A DNA stretch of 64,000 bases from Polynucleobacter sp. GWA2_45_21 (GCF_001830325.1 NZ_MHZG01000001.1:248001-312000), one strand, 5' to 3'; positions 28,034 through 37,121 are shown, counted from the stretch's first letter. Numbers and translations are program-made. The notes: generated by a model not told the origin, from the sequence alone.

Positions 28034-28696
28034 ATGATTACTGACTATTCTATCCAAGCTATCGCTATTAATGCGATTCCTTTGATTTTTGCCATCACCA
28101 TCCATGAGGCAGCACATGGCTATGCAGCCCGCTATTTTGGTGACAATACCGCGTATATGCTAGGCAGGGTCAGCCTGAACCCCATTAAACATATAGATCC
28201 AGTGGGCACTATCCTGATCCCCCTGATGTTGATTTTGGCAAGCTCACCATTTTTAATTGGCTACGCCAAGCCGGTACCGGTGAACTTTGGGCGCTTACGC
28301 AACCCCCGAATTGACTCGATTTGGGTAGCCCTAGCAGGACCTGGCTCAAATTTCGCTCAAGCCCTCATTTGGGCTATTTTCTTGATTACCCTCATTGGAT
28401 TTGGAGTTAATGAGCGGTTCCTATTGGGAATGTCACAAGCTGGTATCACTTGGAATTTAGTGCTCATGGTGTTTAATCTATTCCCCCTGCCACCCTTAGA
28501 CGGGGGTCGCATTCTATCCAGCCTTTTGCCGGCGCGCCAATCGATTGCCTTGGGTAAGCTGGAGCCCTGGGGTTTCTTTATTGTTCTTGGGCTTGTATTT
28601 ACCGGCATCATTGGCAGCTTTTGGATGGAGCCTTTGATTGCCTTCTTTAAATCCATCCTCTACTTCGTAACGCTGCCATTACAGATGGTTTTCTAA
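28034..28696 (+). CDS. Site-2-protease-family (M50) membrane metalloprotease
   Basis: Polytopic 220-residue protein of the S2P/M50B family, which cleaves substrates within the membrane. The zinc motif HEAAHGYAA (HExxH) is at about residues 24-32 in the first helix, and the second zinc ligand motif NLFPLPPLDGGRIL (about 151-164) is intact, so it should be active. No PDZ domain is present, unlike RseP. The ATG at 28034 gives the family N-terminus. It is monocistronic. Compact soluble-domain-free members like this are widespread but their substrates are mostly unknown. Confidence 0.9.
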   Translation: MITDYSIQAIAINAIPLIFAITIHEAAHGYAARYFGDNTAYMLGRVSLNPIKHIDPVGTILIPLMLILASSPFLIGYAKPVPVNFGRLRNPRIDSIWVALAGPGSNFAQALIWAIFLITLIGFGVNERFLLGMSQAGITWNLVLMVFNLFPLPPLDGGRILSSLLPARQSIALGKLEPWGFFIVLGLVFTGIIGSFWMEPLIAFFKSILYFVTLPLQMVF

Positions 28697-28785
28697 ATAA
28701 ACTCCAACTGCAAGGATCGGCATTCGAGAGTATGCTGATCAGATAAAACCTCACCCCCATATTTAATGAAATGAATGGAGCCCTT

Positions 28786-29235
28786 ATGAAACTCAAGCAC
28801 CTTGTTATAGCAGCACTTGCACCAACATTATTGGCAAGCGGAATCGCTTATGCACAATTTAAAAAACCAGAAGATGCCATTAAGTATCGTCAAAGCGTTT
28901 ATACGGTAATGGCTAATTCTTTTGGAAAAATTGGCGCAGTAGTCAAAGGTGAAGCACCATTTAATAAAGATGAAGTGGCCAAGAATGCAGCGGTTGTTGC
29001 CATGCTCTCCACTTTGCCATGGCAAGCATTTGGTCCAAGCACTGAGGGCGGCAATGCACTTCCAGGCGTTTGGTCAGATAACGCTAAATTTAAAGCTGCT
29101 GGAGAAAAAATGCAGCTTGCCGTGGCAAACCTCAATACTGCAGCACAGTCAGGCGATCAAGAAGCCATCAAGAAGGCCTTTGGTGCGGCTGGTGCTACCT
29201 GCAAAGGTTGCCATGATGACTTTAAGAAAAAGTGA
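28786..29235 (+). CDS. Cytochrome c' (c-type, single heme)
   Basis: Periplasmic four-helix cytochrome of 149 residues. The signal peptide is residues 1-22 (ending AYAQF) and the C-terminal heme site is CKGCHDD (about residues 141-147), the standard cytochrome c' position. These proteins bind NO or handle nitrosative stress. The ATG at 28786 is chosen because GGAG lies 5 bases before it. It ends flush with the convergent cytochrome b561 gene, a common pairing of soluble c' and membrane b561, and depends on the ccm genes for haem attachment. Confidence 0.9.
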   Translation: MKLKHLVIAALAPTLLASGIAYAQFKKPEDAIKYRQSVYTVMANSFGKIGAVVKGEAPFNKDEVAKNAAVVAMLSTLPWQAFGPSTEGGNALPGVWSDNAKFKAAGEKMQLAVANLNTAAQSGDQEAIKKAFGAAGATCKGCHDDFKKK

Positions 29236-29916
29236 TCAGCCCTTGATGAAGTAAACCAGAACTAATGCAATCAGGCTTAGCAGCAATAAAGCCAGGCCGC
29301 GTTGCAGACCTCCATCCTTGGAGGCTTGACCCAAGTCAGATGGCAGATACTTTGCCTGCTCGCTTGGGTCAATTTCTTTATCACCCACTAGCATGGGTTT
29401 GATTAAATTCTCGCCTTTGAATTTTTGGTAATACACAATCGCACAAAGATGGAGTGCGATCAATACGATGAGGATGTTCTCATTAAAGTAGTGAATTGAG
29501 GTTAGCAGCTGAACCGTATCATTCGAAACATATTTTGCGAATGGTCCCTCAAAAGCGATATCGTCATTTGCAAATAAACCAGTTACGGCCTGAAGGCCAA
29601 CTGAAAAAAGTAAGCCTAGAACGGATAAAGCGCCCAGAGGGTTATGACCAAGACCAGCCTTGGTTTTACCTAATAGGTAATCAATCAGTCCTTTAGGGCT
29701 TGGGACAAAATGAATGAAGCGGGCATGGTATGAACCAATCAAACCCCAACAGATTCGAAAAATAATTAAGCTCAGAACGCAGTAACCGACTAGCGCATGG
29801 AACTCCATGGCATTGCCGCCAATCTTGACAGTAATAAAGCTCAGAACAATACAAATCACTAAGAGCCAATGAAACAGGCGAATCGGCAAATCCCAAACAC
29901 GAATGATTTTTTTCAT
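29236..29916 (-). CDS. Cytochrome b561 family protein
   Basis: Membrane diheme cytochrome of 226 residues with about four to five helices. KKIIRVWDLPIRLFHWLL at the N-terminus, VGYCVLSLIIFRICWGLIG, and HYFNENILIVLIALHLCAIVYY carry the candidate axial histidines. The last about 45 residues, with a further helix, are a variable extension. The ATG at 29916 is used; an upstream TTG frame is less likely. It faces the cytochrome c' gene tail to tail with no spacing and likely passes electrons from the quinone pool to such a partner. Confidence 0.87.
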   Translation of the reverse strand: MKKIIRVWDLPIRLFHWLLVICIVLSFITVKIGGNAMEFHALVGYCVLSLIIFRICWGLIGSYHARFIHFVPSPKGLIDYLLGKTKAGLGHNPLGALSVLGLLFSVGLQAVTGLFANDDIAFEGPFAKYVSNDTVQLLTSIHYFNENILIVLIALHLCAIVYYQKFKGENLIKPMLVGDKEIDPSEQAKYLPSDLGQASKDGGLQRGLALLLLSLIALVLVYFIKG

Positions 29917-29955
29917 CTGTGCAGAATAAATCAATGTAAGAGCTTGCCCCTGGAT

Positions 29956-30897
29956 TTATTTAATCTCAGGCAAATCCTTTTGAATAATCTTTAACCCTTC
30001 CCGCAAAGCATCTTGATAACGCTCTCGCTCTGCCTTCATGGTCTCTGCGGTCCAAGAATAGAAACCCTCACCGGTTTTCATACCCAACTTACCGCTGGCG
30101 ATACGATCACTTAAGCATTTCGCAATATCAGGCGAGTTGTTCAGGGTTGGATATATCGTTGCTCCGCCTGCACCATGAACATCTAGACCCGCATGATCTC
30201 TTTGCATTGCAGGGCCTGCGGCAATGTAACGAAAGCCAAAGCCAAAGCGGACAGCCTTGTCGATGTCTTCCAAGCTAGCGATGCCAGCATCGACCATGGC
30301 AAAAGCTTCGCGTGATAAAGCATGTTGCAAACGGTTAGCCAGAAAACCTGGCAGATCTTTTTTCACGGTAACAGGAACCATGCCACAAGCTGTCATCAGA
30401 CGAGAAAGGCTTTCGCCAACCATGGGAGAAGTCTTCTCTCCATAAACCACCTCAACGCAAGGCACTAAATGCGCAGGCATGAAGAAGTGCAAACCAATCA
30501 TCCTTGCAGCCGTCTTTAATCCTCTTGAGATATCGCTGATTGGAAAGCTGGTGCTGTTGCTGGCTAGCACTGCCTCTGGTTTTGCGTATTGCTCCAGCTT
30601 AGCAAATAACTCTTGCTTAATATCCAAGCGCTCGGGGACACACTCAATCACCAAATCAATCTCTGACCAATCTATCTCCTCCAAGGATCCAGCAGTAGTC
30701 AGCAAATGCAGACGATGTTCGTAACCCAAGTCAATCATGGTATTTGCAAAGTAATCTGGCAAAAGTGCTCGACGCTCTGTAGTTGGCTCCAGCACCTGAA
30801 CCGCGCAACCCCCGCGTGCGCATACAGCCGCAACATCAGCACCCATAGTGCCGCCACCAACGACGACGACCTTTGTTTCAGACGGGGTAAACAACAT
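29956..30897 (-). CDS. 3-hydroxyacyl-CoA dehydrogenase-fold enzyme, copy 1
   Basis: NAD-dependent dehydrogenase of 313 residues. The Rossmann motif VVGGGTMGADVA is at about residues 12-23. Catalytic residues of the fold are visible as NSTSFPIS (about 114-121), the His in GLHFFMPAH (about 137) and the helix PGFLANRLQHAL. The MPAHLVPCVEVV stretch, where CoA enzymes often have MNPP-like sequence, suggests a free hydroxy acid substrate (compare L-gulonate or carnitine dehydrogenases). The ATG at 30897 has AAGGAG 8 bases upstream; ATG 30903 is an alternative. It is divergent from the hydroxy-acid cluster and paralogous to the gene at 37238. Confidence 0.83.
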   Translation of the reverse strand: MLFTPSETKVVVVGGGTMGADVAAVCARGGCAVQVLEPTTERRALLPDYFANTMIDLGYEHRLHLLTTAGSLEEIDWSEIDLVIECVPERLDIKQELFAKLEQYAKPEAVLASNSTSFPISDISRGLKTAARMIGLHFFMPAHLVPCVEVVYGEKTSPMVGESLSRLMTACGMVPVTVKKDLPGFLANRLQHALSREAFAMVDAGIASLEDIDKAVRFGFGFRYIAAGPAMQRDHAGLDVHGAGGATIYPTLNNSPDIAKCLSDRIASGKLGMKTGEGFYSWTAETMKAERERYQDALREGLKIIQKDLPEIK

Positions 30898-30916
30898 TTC
30901 CATTTCTCCTTCGGGG

Positions 30917-30956
30917 GTAAGATAAGGATTACAAATCCTCTTACAATGATTTCATT
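30917..30956. promoter_or_regulatory. Dyad elements in divergent promoter of the hydroxy-acid cluster
   Basis: In the 84-base divergent gap, AGGATT/AATCCT pair around ACA and extend outward as GTAAG/CTTAC, with a 3-base bulge (30917-30944). A second dyad AATGA-TT-TCATT follows at 30945-30956. These look like an operator for a regulator encoded elsewhere, serving both directions. A terminator is unlikely since neither side has an upstream gene to end. Confidence 0.45.
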
Positions 30957-30981
30957 ATTCCAATAAAAAAGTAAGTGAGAC

Positions 30982-31911
30982 ATGATCCCAGTCAATTCAG
31001 TGCTGCAGGTCGGACAATTTCCTGAGGTAATGCAAACGGCAATTGACCAGCGCATTACCCCAGTTCGATATCCAGACCTCAACTCCAGCATTCCGCCCGG
31101 CTCTTACGAGAGCATTTTGATTCGCTCAAACACTCAACTACCTATTGAGTTACTAGAGAAACTCCCCCAGGTAAAGATGGTAGCTACTTGCGGTGTAGGC
31201 TATGACAACCTTCCCTTAGACTATCTCAAAGCCAAGGGAATCAAAGCCAGCAATACCCCAGGCGTTTTAAATGACGCTGTTTGTGAACTGGCGGTTGGCA
31301 TGATGTTTGGCTTATTGCGTCGTATACCCCAAGCGCATGAATTTGTTAAAAGTGCAGCCTGGTCAAAAGGTTTATTTACAGTTACCACTACTCTTGCCGG
31401 CAAGTGTGTCGGCATTGCGGGAATGGGTCGCATCGGACAAGACCTGGCTAAGCGCCTAGAAGCATTCAATGTCAAGATTGCCTACACTGGCCCAAGCCGT
31501 AAGGAAGTTCCTTATGAGTACTTTCCCGATATCCAATCTTTAGCAAAGGCATCTGACGTCCTTTTTCTGGCCTGCCCTGCCACCCCAGAAACAGAAAGAA
31601 TGATTGATGCTGAAGTCTTAGAGGCCTTAGGGTCTAAGGGCTACCTGATCAATATCGCACGCGGGAGCGTGGTGGATGAGGCTGCACTTTTAGTTGCACT
31701 GCAGCAAAAAATCATTGCTGGAGCGGCGCTCGACGTGTTTGAAAATGAACCAAATCCGAACATCGGGTTTCTAAATCTTGATAATGTCTTACTAACACCG
31801 CATATTGGAAGTGCCACTTCCGAAACGCGACAATTAATGACAAACCTGGCGATAGATAATTTAGAAGCTTTCTATAATAAAAAACCACTTCTGACAGAAG
31901 TAAAAAATTAA
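30982..31911 (+). CDS. D-2-hydroxyacid dehydrogenase of the hydroxy-acid cluster
   Basis: Phosphoglycerate-dehydrogenase-like oxidoreductase of 309 residues. GIAGMGRIGQDLAKR is the nucleotide motif (about residues 142-156); the catalytic set is NIARGSVVDE, DVFENEPNPN and LTPHIGSATSET. It is first in a plus-strand operon with a DHDPS-family lyase (12-base gap) and a TAXI-TRAP transporter. In that setting a glyoxylate/hydroxypyruvate or related keto acid reductase that handles a cleavage product is plausible; this is inference. It differs clearly from the other hydroxyacid dehydrogenase at 24437. Confidence 0.88.
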   Translation: MIPVNSVLQVGQFPEVMQTAIDQRITPVRYPDLNSSIPPGSYESILIRSNTQLPIELLEKLPQVKMVATCGVGYDNLPLDYLKAKGIKASNTPGVLNDAVCELAVGMMFGLLRRIPQAHEFVKSAAWSKGLFTVTTTLAGKCVGIAGMGRIGQDLAKRLEAFNVKIAYTGPSRKEVPYEYFPDIQSLAKASDVLFLACPATPETERMIDAEVLEALGSKGYLINIARGSVVDEAALLVALQQKIIAGAALDVFENEPNPNIGFLNLDNVLLTPHIGSATSETRQLMTNLAIDNLEAFYNKKPLLTEVKN

Positions 31912-31923
31912 AACGGAGTAAGC

Positions 31924-32850
31924 ATGACAATTTCCCTACACCCTTCCACACTACCTGCGGTGCTCTCACCTGTACTGACTCCATTTAAAGAAGATGGCAG
32001 TCCCGACGCCCAGAAATTACTGAAGCAATGTCAATGGCTTGAGGCTAATGGTGTTGGCCAAGCGATCTTCGGGACAAACTCTGAAGCTAATTCCATGTCT
32101 GCCCGCCAAAAGATGGCTACATTGACAACACTAGTAGAAGGCGGCTTAAACCCAGCACACATGATGCCTGGCACGGGCGCTACATCTATTGATGCCGCAG
32201 TCAATATGACTCGTCACGCTCTTGACCATAAGTGTGCTGGCGTATTGATGCTGCCACCGTTCTACTACAAAGACATTACCGATGACGGTCTCTTTGCCTA
32301 CTTCTCAGAAGTGATTCAGAAGGTTGGCAATGCAGCATTGCAAATTTATATTTACAACATACCTCCAGTTACCAAAATTAACCTGAGCCTTTCTTTACTT
32401 GAGCGCTTAGCCAAGGAATATCCAAAAACTGTTGTTGGCATGAAAGACAGTTCTGGTGATTGGGCTTACACAGAATCCGTCATTAAGTTATTAGCGCCAT
32501 CAGGCTTCCGCGTATATGCTGGTAGCGAAGTCTTCCTCATGCGCACCCTCCGTGCGGGTGGAGTTGGCTGCATCTCAGCAACTGCTAACGTAAACCCTAG
32601 GGCTATTGCTGAATTAGCAGCGCATTGGAGAGAATCTGACGCAGATCAACGTCAAGCTGCCTTAGATCAAGTACGCTCTGTATTTGCTCAGTATCAAATG
32701 ATTGCCGGTATGAAAACTGCAGTTGCCCATTTCAGTAAAGATCCAGAGTGGTTACGCGTACGCCCACCACTCATGCAACTCAGTGCAGACCAGCAAGCAA
32801 AGTTACTTGGCGAGCTACAAAAAATCAATTTCAGCATGCCGGGCCTTTAA
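31924..32850 (+). CDS. Dihydrodipicolinate synthase-family aldolase/dehydratase
   Basis: TIM-barrel class I lyase of 308 residues. The Schiff-base lysine is K174 (GMKDSSG) and the assisting tyrosine Y144 (IYNIPPVT), so the chemistry is intact. The GTTGE substrate loop of true DapA is replaced by GTNSEANS (about residues 50-57), which argues against lysine biosynthesis and for a keto-deoxy sugar acid aldolase or dehydratase role. GGAG precedes the ATG by about 5 bases. It sits between the hydroxyacid dehydrogenase and the TAXI transporter in a catabolic-looking operon. Confidence 0.85.
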   Translation: MTISLHPSTLPAVLSPVLTPFKEDGSPDAQKLLKQCQWLEANGVGQAIFGTNSEANSMSARQKMATLTTLVEGGLNPAHMMPGTGATSIDAAVNMTRHALDHKCAGVLMLPPFYYKDITDDGLFAYFSEVIQKVGNAALQIYIYNIPPVTKINLSLSLLERLAKEYPKTVVGMKDSSGDWAYTESVIKLLAPSGFRVYAGSEVFLMRTLRAGGVGCISATANVNPRAIAELAAHWRESDADQRQAALDQVRSVFAQYQMIAGMKTAVAHFSKDPEWLRVRPPLMQLSADQQAKLLGELQKINFSMPGL

Positions 32851-32878
32851 TTACATAGATGTAAAACAGGAGACAAAA

Positions 32879-33829
32879 ATGAAGCTTATTAAAGTAATTG
32901 CAGTATCACTCACCATGTTGTTCGGTTCAGTACAAGCACAGAACCTCTCAATTGCAACCGGCGGTACTGGTGGCGTTTACTACCCTATGGGTGGTGGCTT
33001 AGCCTCAGTACTTTCTAGCAAAGTACCGGGTATGTCTGCGACTGCTGAAGTTACTGGCGGATCAGTAGATAACTTGAACCTAGTTGGCTCTGGAAAACCT
33101 TATGTTGGCTTCTCCATGGCCGATGCTGCTAAAGATGCTGAGTCTGGCCAGGGGAAATTCAAGGGTAGACCAATTGATTTGAGCACGCTACTCGTTCTCT
33201 ACCCAAATCTCATGCACGTTGTCACAGTTGAATCAACTGGCATCAAGTCCATGAAGGACCTCAAAGGTAAGCGCGTTAGTACTGGCTCACCAGGTAGCGC
33301 TACTGAAGTAATGGCATTTCGCCTGCTTGAGGCTGCTGGCCTAGACAAAGATAAAGATGTTCAACGCGAGCGTTTAGGTGCAGCAGAGTCTGTTAATGCG
33401 ATGAAAGACCGTAAGATTGATGCCTTTTTCTGGGTAGGTGGCTTACCAACCTCTGCAGTGACTGACTTGGCTAATAGCCCAGGTATGACTATTGTGATGG
33501 TTGACAATGCTGATGAAGTAGCCGCTATGAACAAGAAATATGGCAATCTCTACTTCAAAGCAGTAATTCCTAAAGCTACCTACAAAGGTATGGCTAAAGA
33601 CAATCAAGCTGCCGGTGTTGCCAACATTTTGGTTGTTAACGCAAAAATGCCAGATGACGAAGCATACAAAATTGTTAAAGCGGTATTCGATAACAAAATT
33701 GATTTAGTTCGTACTCATAAGGAATACATTAACGTAACCCTTGAAAATCAAAAGCAAAGCTCCTCTCCAGTGCAGTATCACCCTGGTGCTTTGAAGTACT
33801 TCAAAGAAAAAAACATTAACGTAAATTAA
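32879..33829 (+). CDS. TAXI-family TRAP transporter solute receptor
   Basis: Periplasmic substrate-binding protein of 316 residues. The signal peptide is residues 1-20 (ending VQAQN). The mature start NLSIATGGTGGVYYPMGGGLA is the TAXI signature, and later GKRVSTGSPGSATEVMAFRLLE and FFWVGGLPTSAV (about residues 125-195) match the family. It presents an acidic solute to the fused TRAP permease encoded next. The ATG at 32879 has AGGAG 7 bases upstream. A terminator-like palindrome follows, a usual way to give the receptor more transcript than the permease. Confidence 0.92.
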   Translation: MKLIKVIAVSLTMLFGSVQAQNLSIATGGTGGVYYPMGGGLASVLSSKVPGMSATAEVTGGSVDNLNLVGSGKPYVGFSMADAAKDAESGQGKFKGRPIDLSTLLVLYPNLMHVVTVESTGIKSMKDLKGKRVSTGSPGSATEVMAFRLLEAAGLDKDKDVQRERLGAAESVNAMKDRKIDAFFWVGGLPTSAVTDLANSPGMTIVMVDNADEVAAMNKKYGNLYFKAVIPKATYKGMAKDNQAAGVANILVVNAKMPDDEAYKIVKAVFDNKIDLVRTHKEYINVTLENQKQSSSPVQYHPGALKYFKEKNINVN

Positions 33830-33836
33830 TGTAGTT

Positions 33837-33868
33837 AAAAAGAGCGAGGCATGCCTCGCTCTTTTTTT
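33837..33868 (+). terminator. Intra-operon terminator between TAXI receptor and permease
   Basis: GAGCGAGGC and GCCTCGCTC form a nearly uninterrupted palindrome, flanked by A and T runs (seven T). It starts 8 bases after the receptor stop and ends 31 bases before the permease start. Partial read-through is expected. Confidence 0.85.
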
Positions 33869-33898
33869 GCAACCCCAATAAAAAATATAAGTAGAGAC

Positions 33899-35911
33899 AT
33901 GACTCAAAACGTAATAGACAACGAGACTCAAGCCAAGCTAGACGCCTTCATTAAGGAAGAGGAAGGTGATTCCAATGACTACAAAGGATTGCTAGCAAAA
34001 TTTATTACCCTGGTGGCGGTGGGGATGTCTCTCTTTCATCTCTATGCAGCATATTCAATTGTTCCAACTCAAGAGTTACGGGTTATTCACGTTGCTCTTG
34101 TACTCTTTTTGATCTTTTTAAGCTTCCCCATTGCATCTCGCTTTAAGAACCGACTCATGTGGTGGGATGTCATATTTGCAGTTGGCTCGCTATTAATTGC
34201 GTATTACATGCTGAGTAATGCAGATGACTTGTTTGACAGAAATACATTTCCAACCCAATTTGATGTTTTTGTGGGGATTTGCCTAATCCTCATGATTCTC
34301 GAAGCAGTACGAAGAACCAACGGCCTAATTCTAGTTACGGTAACTGTTCTATTCCTCTTGTACGCTTTATATGGCAATTACCTTCCCGCTCCATGGACCC
34401 ATAAAGGCTACGATCTTGATCGTTTAGTGGGCTACATGTACATGACGCTTGAAGGTATTTATGGCACCGCAGTAGACGTGTCAGCAACCCTAATTATCCT
34501 CTTCACAATTTTTGGCGCCTTCTTGCAGTTCACTGGCGCAGGTAAATTCTTTATTGATTTTTCGTTTGCAGCTATGGGTGGCAAATCCTCTGGTGTTGGC
34601 AGAACTATTGTGATGTCATCATTCCTATTAGGAGGACCATCTGGTTCTGGTGTTGCAACCACTGTTACCGTTGGCTCTGTAGCAGCTCCCATGCTAGAAA
34701 AAGTAGGCTACGAAAAAAATGCGGCGGGCGGCTTACTGGCTGCAGGTGGTTTAGGCGCCATCATTTCTCCGCCAGTTCTAGGGGCGGCAGCATTCTTGAT
34801 CGCTGACTTCCTCAAAATATCGTATTTAGATGTGTTACTGATGGCTACCATACCAACCATCTTGTTTTACCTTGGCTTATTTGTCATGGTAGAAATTGAT
34901 GTTCGTAAATATGGAATGAAGAACCTGCAATTCAAGGCAGCTGAAACCGCCTGGCAATTAACCAAAAAATACTGGTTCCACTTTTTCTCTCTAATCTCCA
35001 TCGTTGTATTCATGATGATGGGATTCTCACCAATCATGTCTGTCTTTGCTGCAACAATCGTGTCGGCTTTTTCAAGTATGTTGCGTGAAGATACCGCCAT
35101 CATTCCATGGGCCTGGTTTAGAGGTAAAGAGCCGTTTTGGTCTGGCCTTTATCAATCCAACCTAACAAAATCTCTTGCTGCTGGTTCAACTGGGGTGTTA
35201 GCAATCGCTGCTACTTGTGCTGGCGCTGGTCTGATTGTGGGTACAGTTACCTTAACGGGCTTAGGACTGAAATTTAGCGCTATTGTGATTCAGTATGCTG
35301 GCGGCTCGCTACTGCTAACTGCGATTTTTACCGGCTTGGTTGTCTGGGTGGTTGGTCTTGCAGTGCCAGTTACGGCGTCATACATTATTTGCGCTGTGAT
35401 TGCCGCTCCTGCCCTAATCAACTTGGGTGTACCTGATTTTGCGGCGCATATGTTCATCTTCTACTACGCTGTACTTTCTGAGGTTTCCCCTCCAACAGCC
35501 CTCTCGCCATTTGCGGCGGCAGCAATTTGTAAAGGCAATCCTTACAAGACAACACTTCAAACCTGGAAGTATGTTGCCCCCGCCATCTTGGTGCCATTTA
35601 TGTTTGTTTTAGATAAATCTGGTGTGAGCCTTTTATTAATGGGATCAACCACTGCATTAGCCCAAGCGGATTGGAGTCAAATTGCCTGGATCTCCTTTAC
35701 TGCAGTCATGGGCGTGATTTGTCTTGCAGGCGGATTGCAGGGTTGGTTTATTGAAAAAACCAATATATTTGAGCGAGTGGTGATGGTGGCTTCAGGTGTT
35801 GCTCTCGCCTACCCCGCAAATGAAGCTGATTTATTAGGCTTTGCAGGATTTGGTATTGTGCTCATCACGCAAGCGCTCAGAAACCGTCGCCTTCGAAGAA
35901 TTTCGCCGTAA
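33899..35911 (+). CDS. TRAP transporter fused 4TM/12TM permease (DctQM type)
   Basis: Inner membrane permease of 670 residues, the DctQ-DctM fusion that goes with TAXI receptors. Small-subunit-like helices fill about residues 40-170 and the large DctM domain about 170-640, with FLLGGPSGSGVATTVTVGS (about 240) and GGLGAIISPPVLGAAAFLIA (about 282-301) as family motifs. Uptake is driven by an ion gradient, usually Na+. The ATG at 33899 is preferred over an upstream frame that runs through the terminator hairpin. The cognate receptor gene is directly upstream. Confidence 0.92.
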   Translation: MTQNVIDNETQAKLDAFIKEEEGDSNDYKGLLAKFITLVAVGMSLFHLYAAYSIVPTQELRVIHVALVLFLIFLSFPIASRFKNRLMWWDVIFAVGSLLIAYYMLSNADDLFDRNTFPTQFDVFVGICLILMILEAVRRTNGLILVTVTVLFLLYALYGNYLPAPWTHKGYDLDRLVGYMYMTLEGIYGTAVDVSATLIILFTIFGAFLQFTGAGKFFIDFSFAAMGGKSSGVGRTIVMSSFLLGGPSGSGVATTVTVGSVAAPMLEKVGYEKNAAGGLLAAGGLGAIISPPVLGAAAFLIADFLKISYLDVLLMATIPTILFYLGLFVMVEIDVRKYGMKNLQFKAAETAWQLTKKYWFHFFSLISIVVFMMMGFSPIMSVFAATIVSAFSSMLREDTAIIPWAWFRGKEPFWSGLYQSNLTKSLAAGSTGVLAIAATCAGAGLIVGTVTLTGLGLKFSAIVIQYAGGSLLLTAIFTGLVVWVVGLAVPVTASYIICAVIAAPALINLGVPDFAAHMFIFYYAVLSEVSPPTALSPFAAAAICKGNPYKTTLQTWKYVAPAILVPFMFVLDKSGVSLLLMGSTTALAQADWSQIAWISFTAVMGVICLAGGLQGWFIEKTNIFERVVMVASGVALAYPANEADLLGFAGFGIVLITQALRNRRLRRISP

Positions 35912-35931
35912 ACTAAACGTCATCAAACAAT

Positions 35932-35962
35932 AAAAAATCCCGCATTATGTGCGGGATTTTTT
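35932..35962. terminator. Bidirectional terminator between TRAP permease and enolase-family gene
   Basis: AAAAAATCCCGC pairs with GCGGGATTTTTT around a 7-base loop. It lies between convergent genes and has a T run in both readings. Confidence 0.92.
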
Positions 35963-35987
35963 ATTTTCTAGCAAGCTACTAATTACA

Positions 35988-37121
35988 TTAGGCAATCTTA
36001 GTCCAGACCGCTTTACCGGCATACTTTTTAACTGCAGCCTCATCAAACTCAAAACCCAATCCTGGGGTTTTATGCAGAATTAAATCGCCGTTCTTAAAGG
36101 CCAGCTGTTTGTTAATTAATCTACGGAAGTTCAAGACCTGATCATCCAAGAAAAATTCCACAAAGCGGGCATTAGGAGTTGCGGCCACTAAAGGCGCATG
36201 TAGGTCATGCATCCAATGCGGGCAAACAATCACCCCTTTTAAATCTGCATAGGCTGAAATACGACGCCATTCGGTAATGCCGCCACACACCGCTGCATCC
36301 GATTGCAAAATAGCTGCACCGCCAGCATCAATCAACTCCCTAAAACGCCAGCGTCCAGCCTCCATCTCGCCGGTAGCGACGTTGATCTTAGTTTGGCGTG
36401 CCAGCGCCGCATGCAGGTCAATCGCATCTGGTGAAAATGGCTCCTCAATCCAGTAAGGGTTGTAAGCCTCAAAGCGACGGATGTATTCCAGAGCAGTTGG
36501 CAGATCACGCCAAGCATTATTGGCATCCAAGGTCAGCAAAACATCCTCGCCTACAGCCTTACGAGCAGCCTTAACACGTGCCTCTTCTTCTCTTGGGGAT
36601 AGGCGCCCCACCTTCATTTTGACGGCCTTAAAACCCTGTTTAACGTAAGACTCCATCTCCTTACCCAGCTTGGCAGGTGTTTTACCATCTAAATAATATC
36701 CACCACTGGCATAAGCCGGCACACGGTCATCTACAACTGAGCCCAAATAATGGTGAAGAGGTAATTTTGCGGCGCGGGCATTTAAATCCCAAAGTGCGGT
36801 ATCCAAAATGGAGATGCCACGCATGACTGCGCCAGCACGCCCCTGCAAAATAGACTCGTTATACATATCCATCCACAAGCCTTCGCTGCGATGACTATTT
36901 TGACCAATCAGTTTTGGGGCCAGTAATTGCTCTACCGCAATCTTGGCAATATCCCCGCCAGCACTACCAACGTAGCAAAAGCCAATACCTTCATTACCAT
37001 CCTTACCACGCACCTTGACTAAGCAGTAGTGGCGCTCTGAAACTGTGCGCGTGGAAAAAGAGGTGACCTTATCTAGAGGCACTGCTACTGCAGCTACTGA
37101 TACTGACTCAATAATGGGCAT
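35988..37121 (-). CDS. Mandelate racemase/muconate lactonizing enzyme family protein
   Basis: Enolase-superfamily enzyme of 377 residues that abstracts a proton alpha to a carboxylate. The full mandelate racemase subgroup set can be placed: K168 and K170 (VKMKVG), D199 (TLDANNAW), E226 (WIEEP), E252 (ATGEME), the D275-H302 dyad (QSDAAV, CPHWMHD) and E322. An acid-sugar dehydratase or racemase is therefore likely; the exact sugar acid is not. The ATG at 37121 has AGGAG 6 bases upstream, so the longer upstream frame is not used. It is convergent with the TRAP operon and divergent from the second dehydrogenase copy. Confidence 0.88.
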   Translation of the reverse strand: MPIIESVSVAAVAVPLDKVTSFSTRTVSERHYCLVKVRGKDGNEGIGFCYVGSAGGDIAKIAVEQLLAPKLIGQNSHRSEGLWMDMYNESILQGRAGAVMRGISILDTALWDLNARAAKLPLHHYLGSVVDDRVPAYASGGYYLDGKTPAKLGKEMESYVKQGFKAVKMKVGRLSPREEEARVKAARKAVGEDVLLTLDANNAWRDLPTALEYIRRFEAYNPYWIEEPFSPDAIDLHAALARQTKINVATGEMEAGRWRFRELIDAGGAAILQSDAAVCGGITEWRRISAYADLKGVIVCPHWMHDLHAPLVAATPNARFVEFFLDDQVLNFRRLINKQLAFKNGDLILHKTPGLGFEFDEAAVKKYAGKAVWTKIA

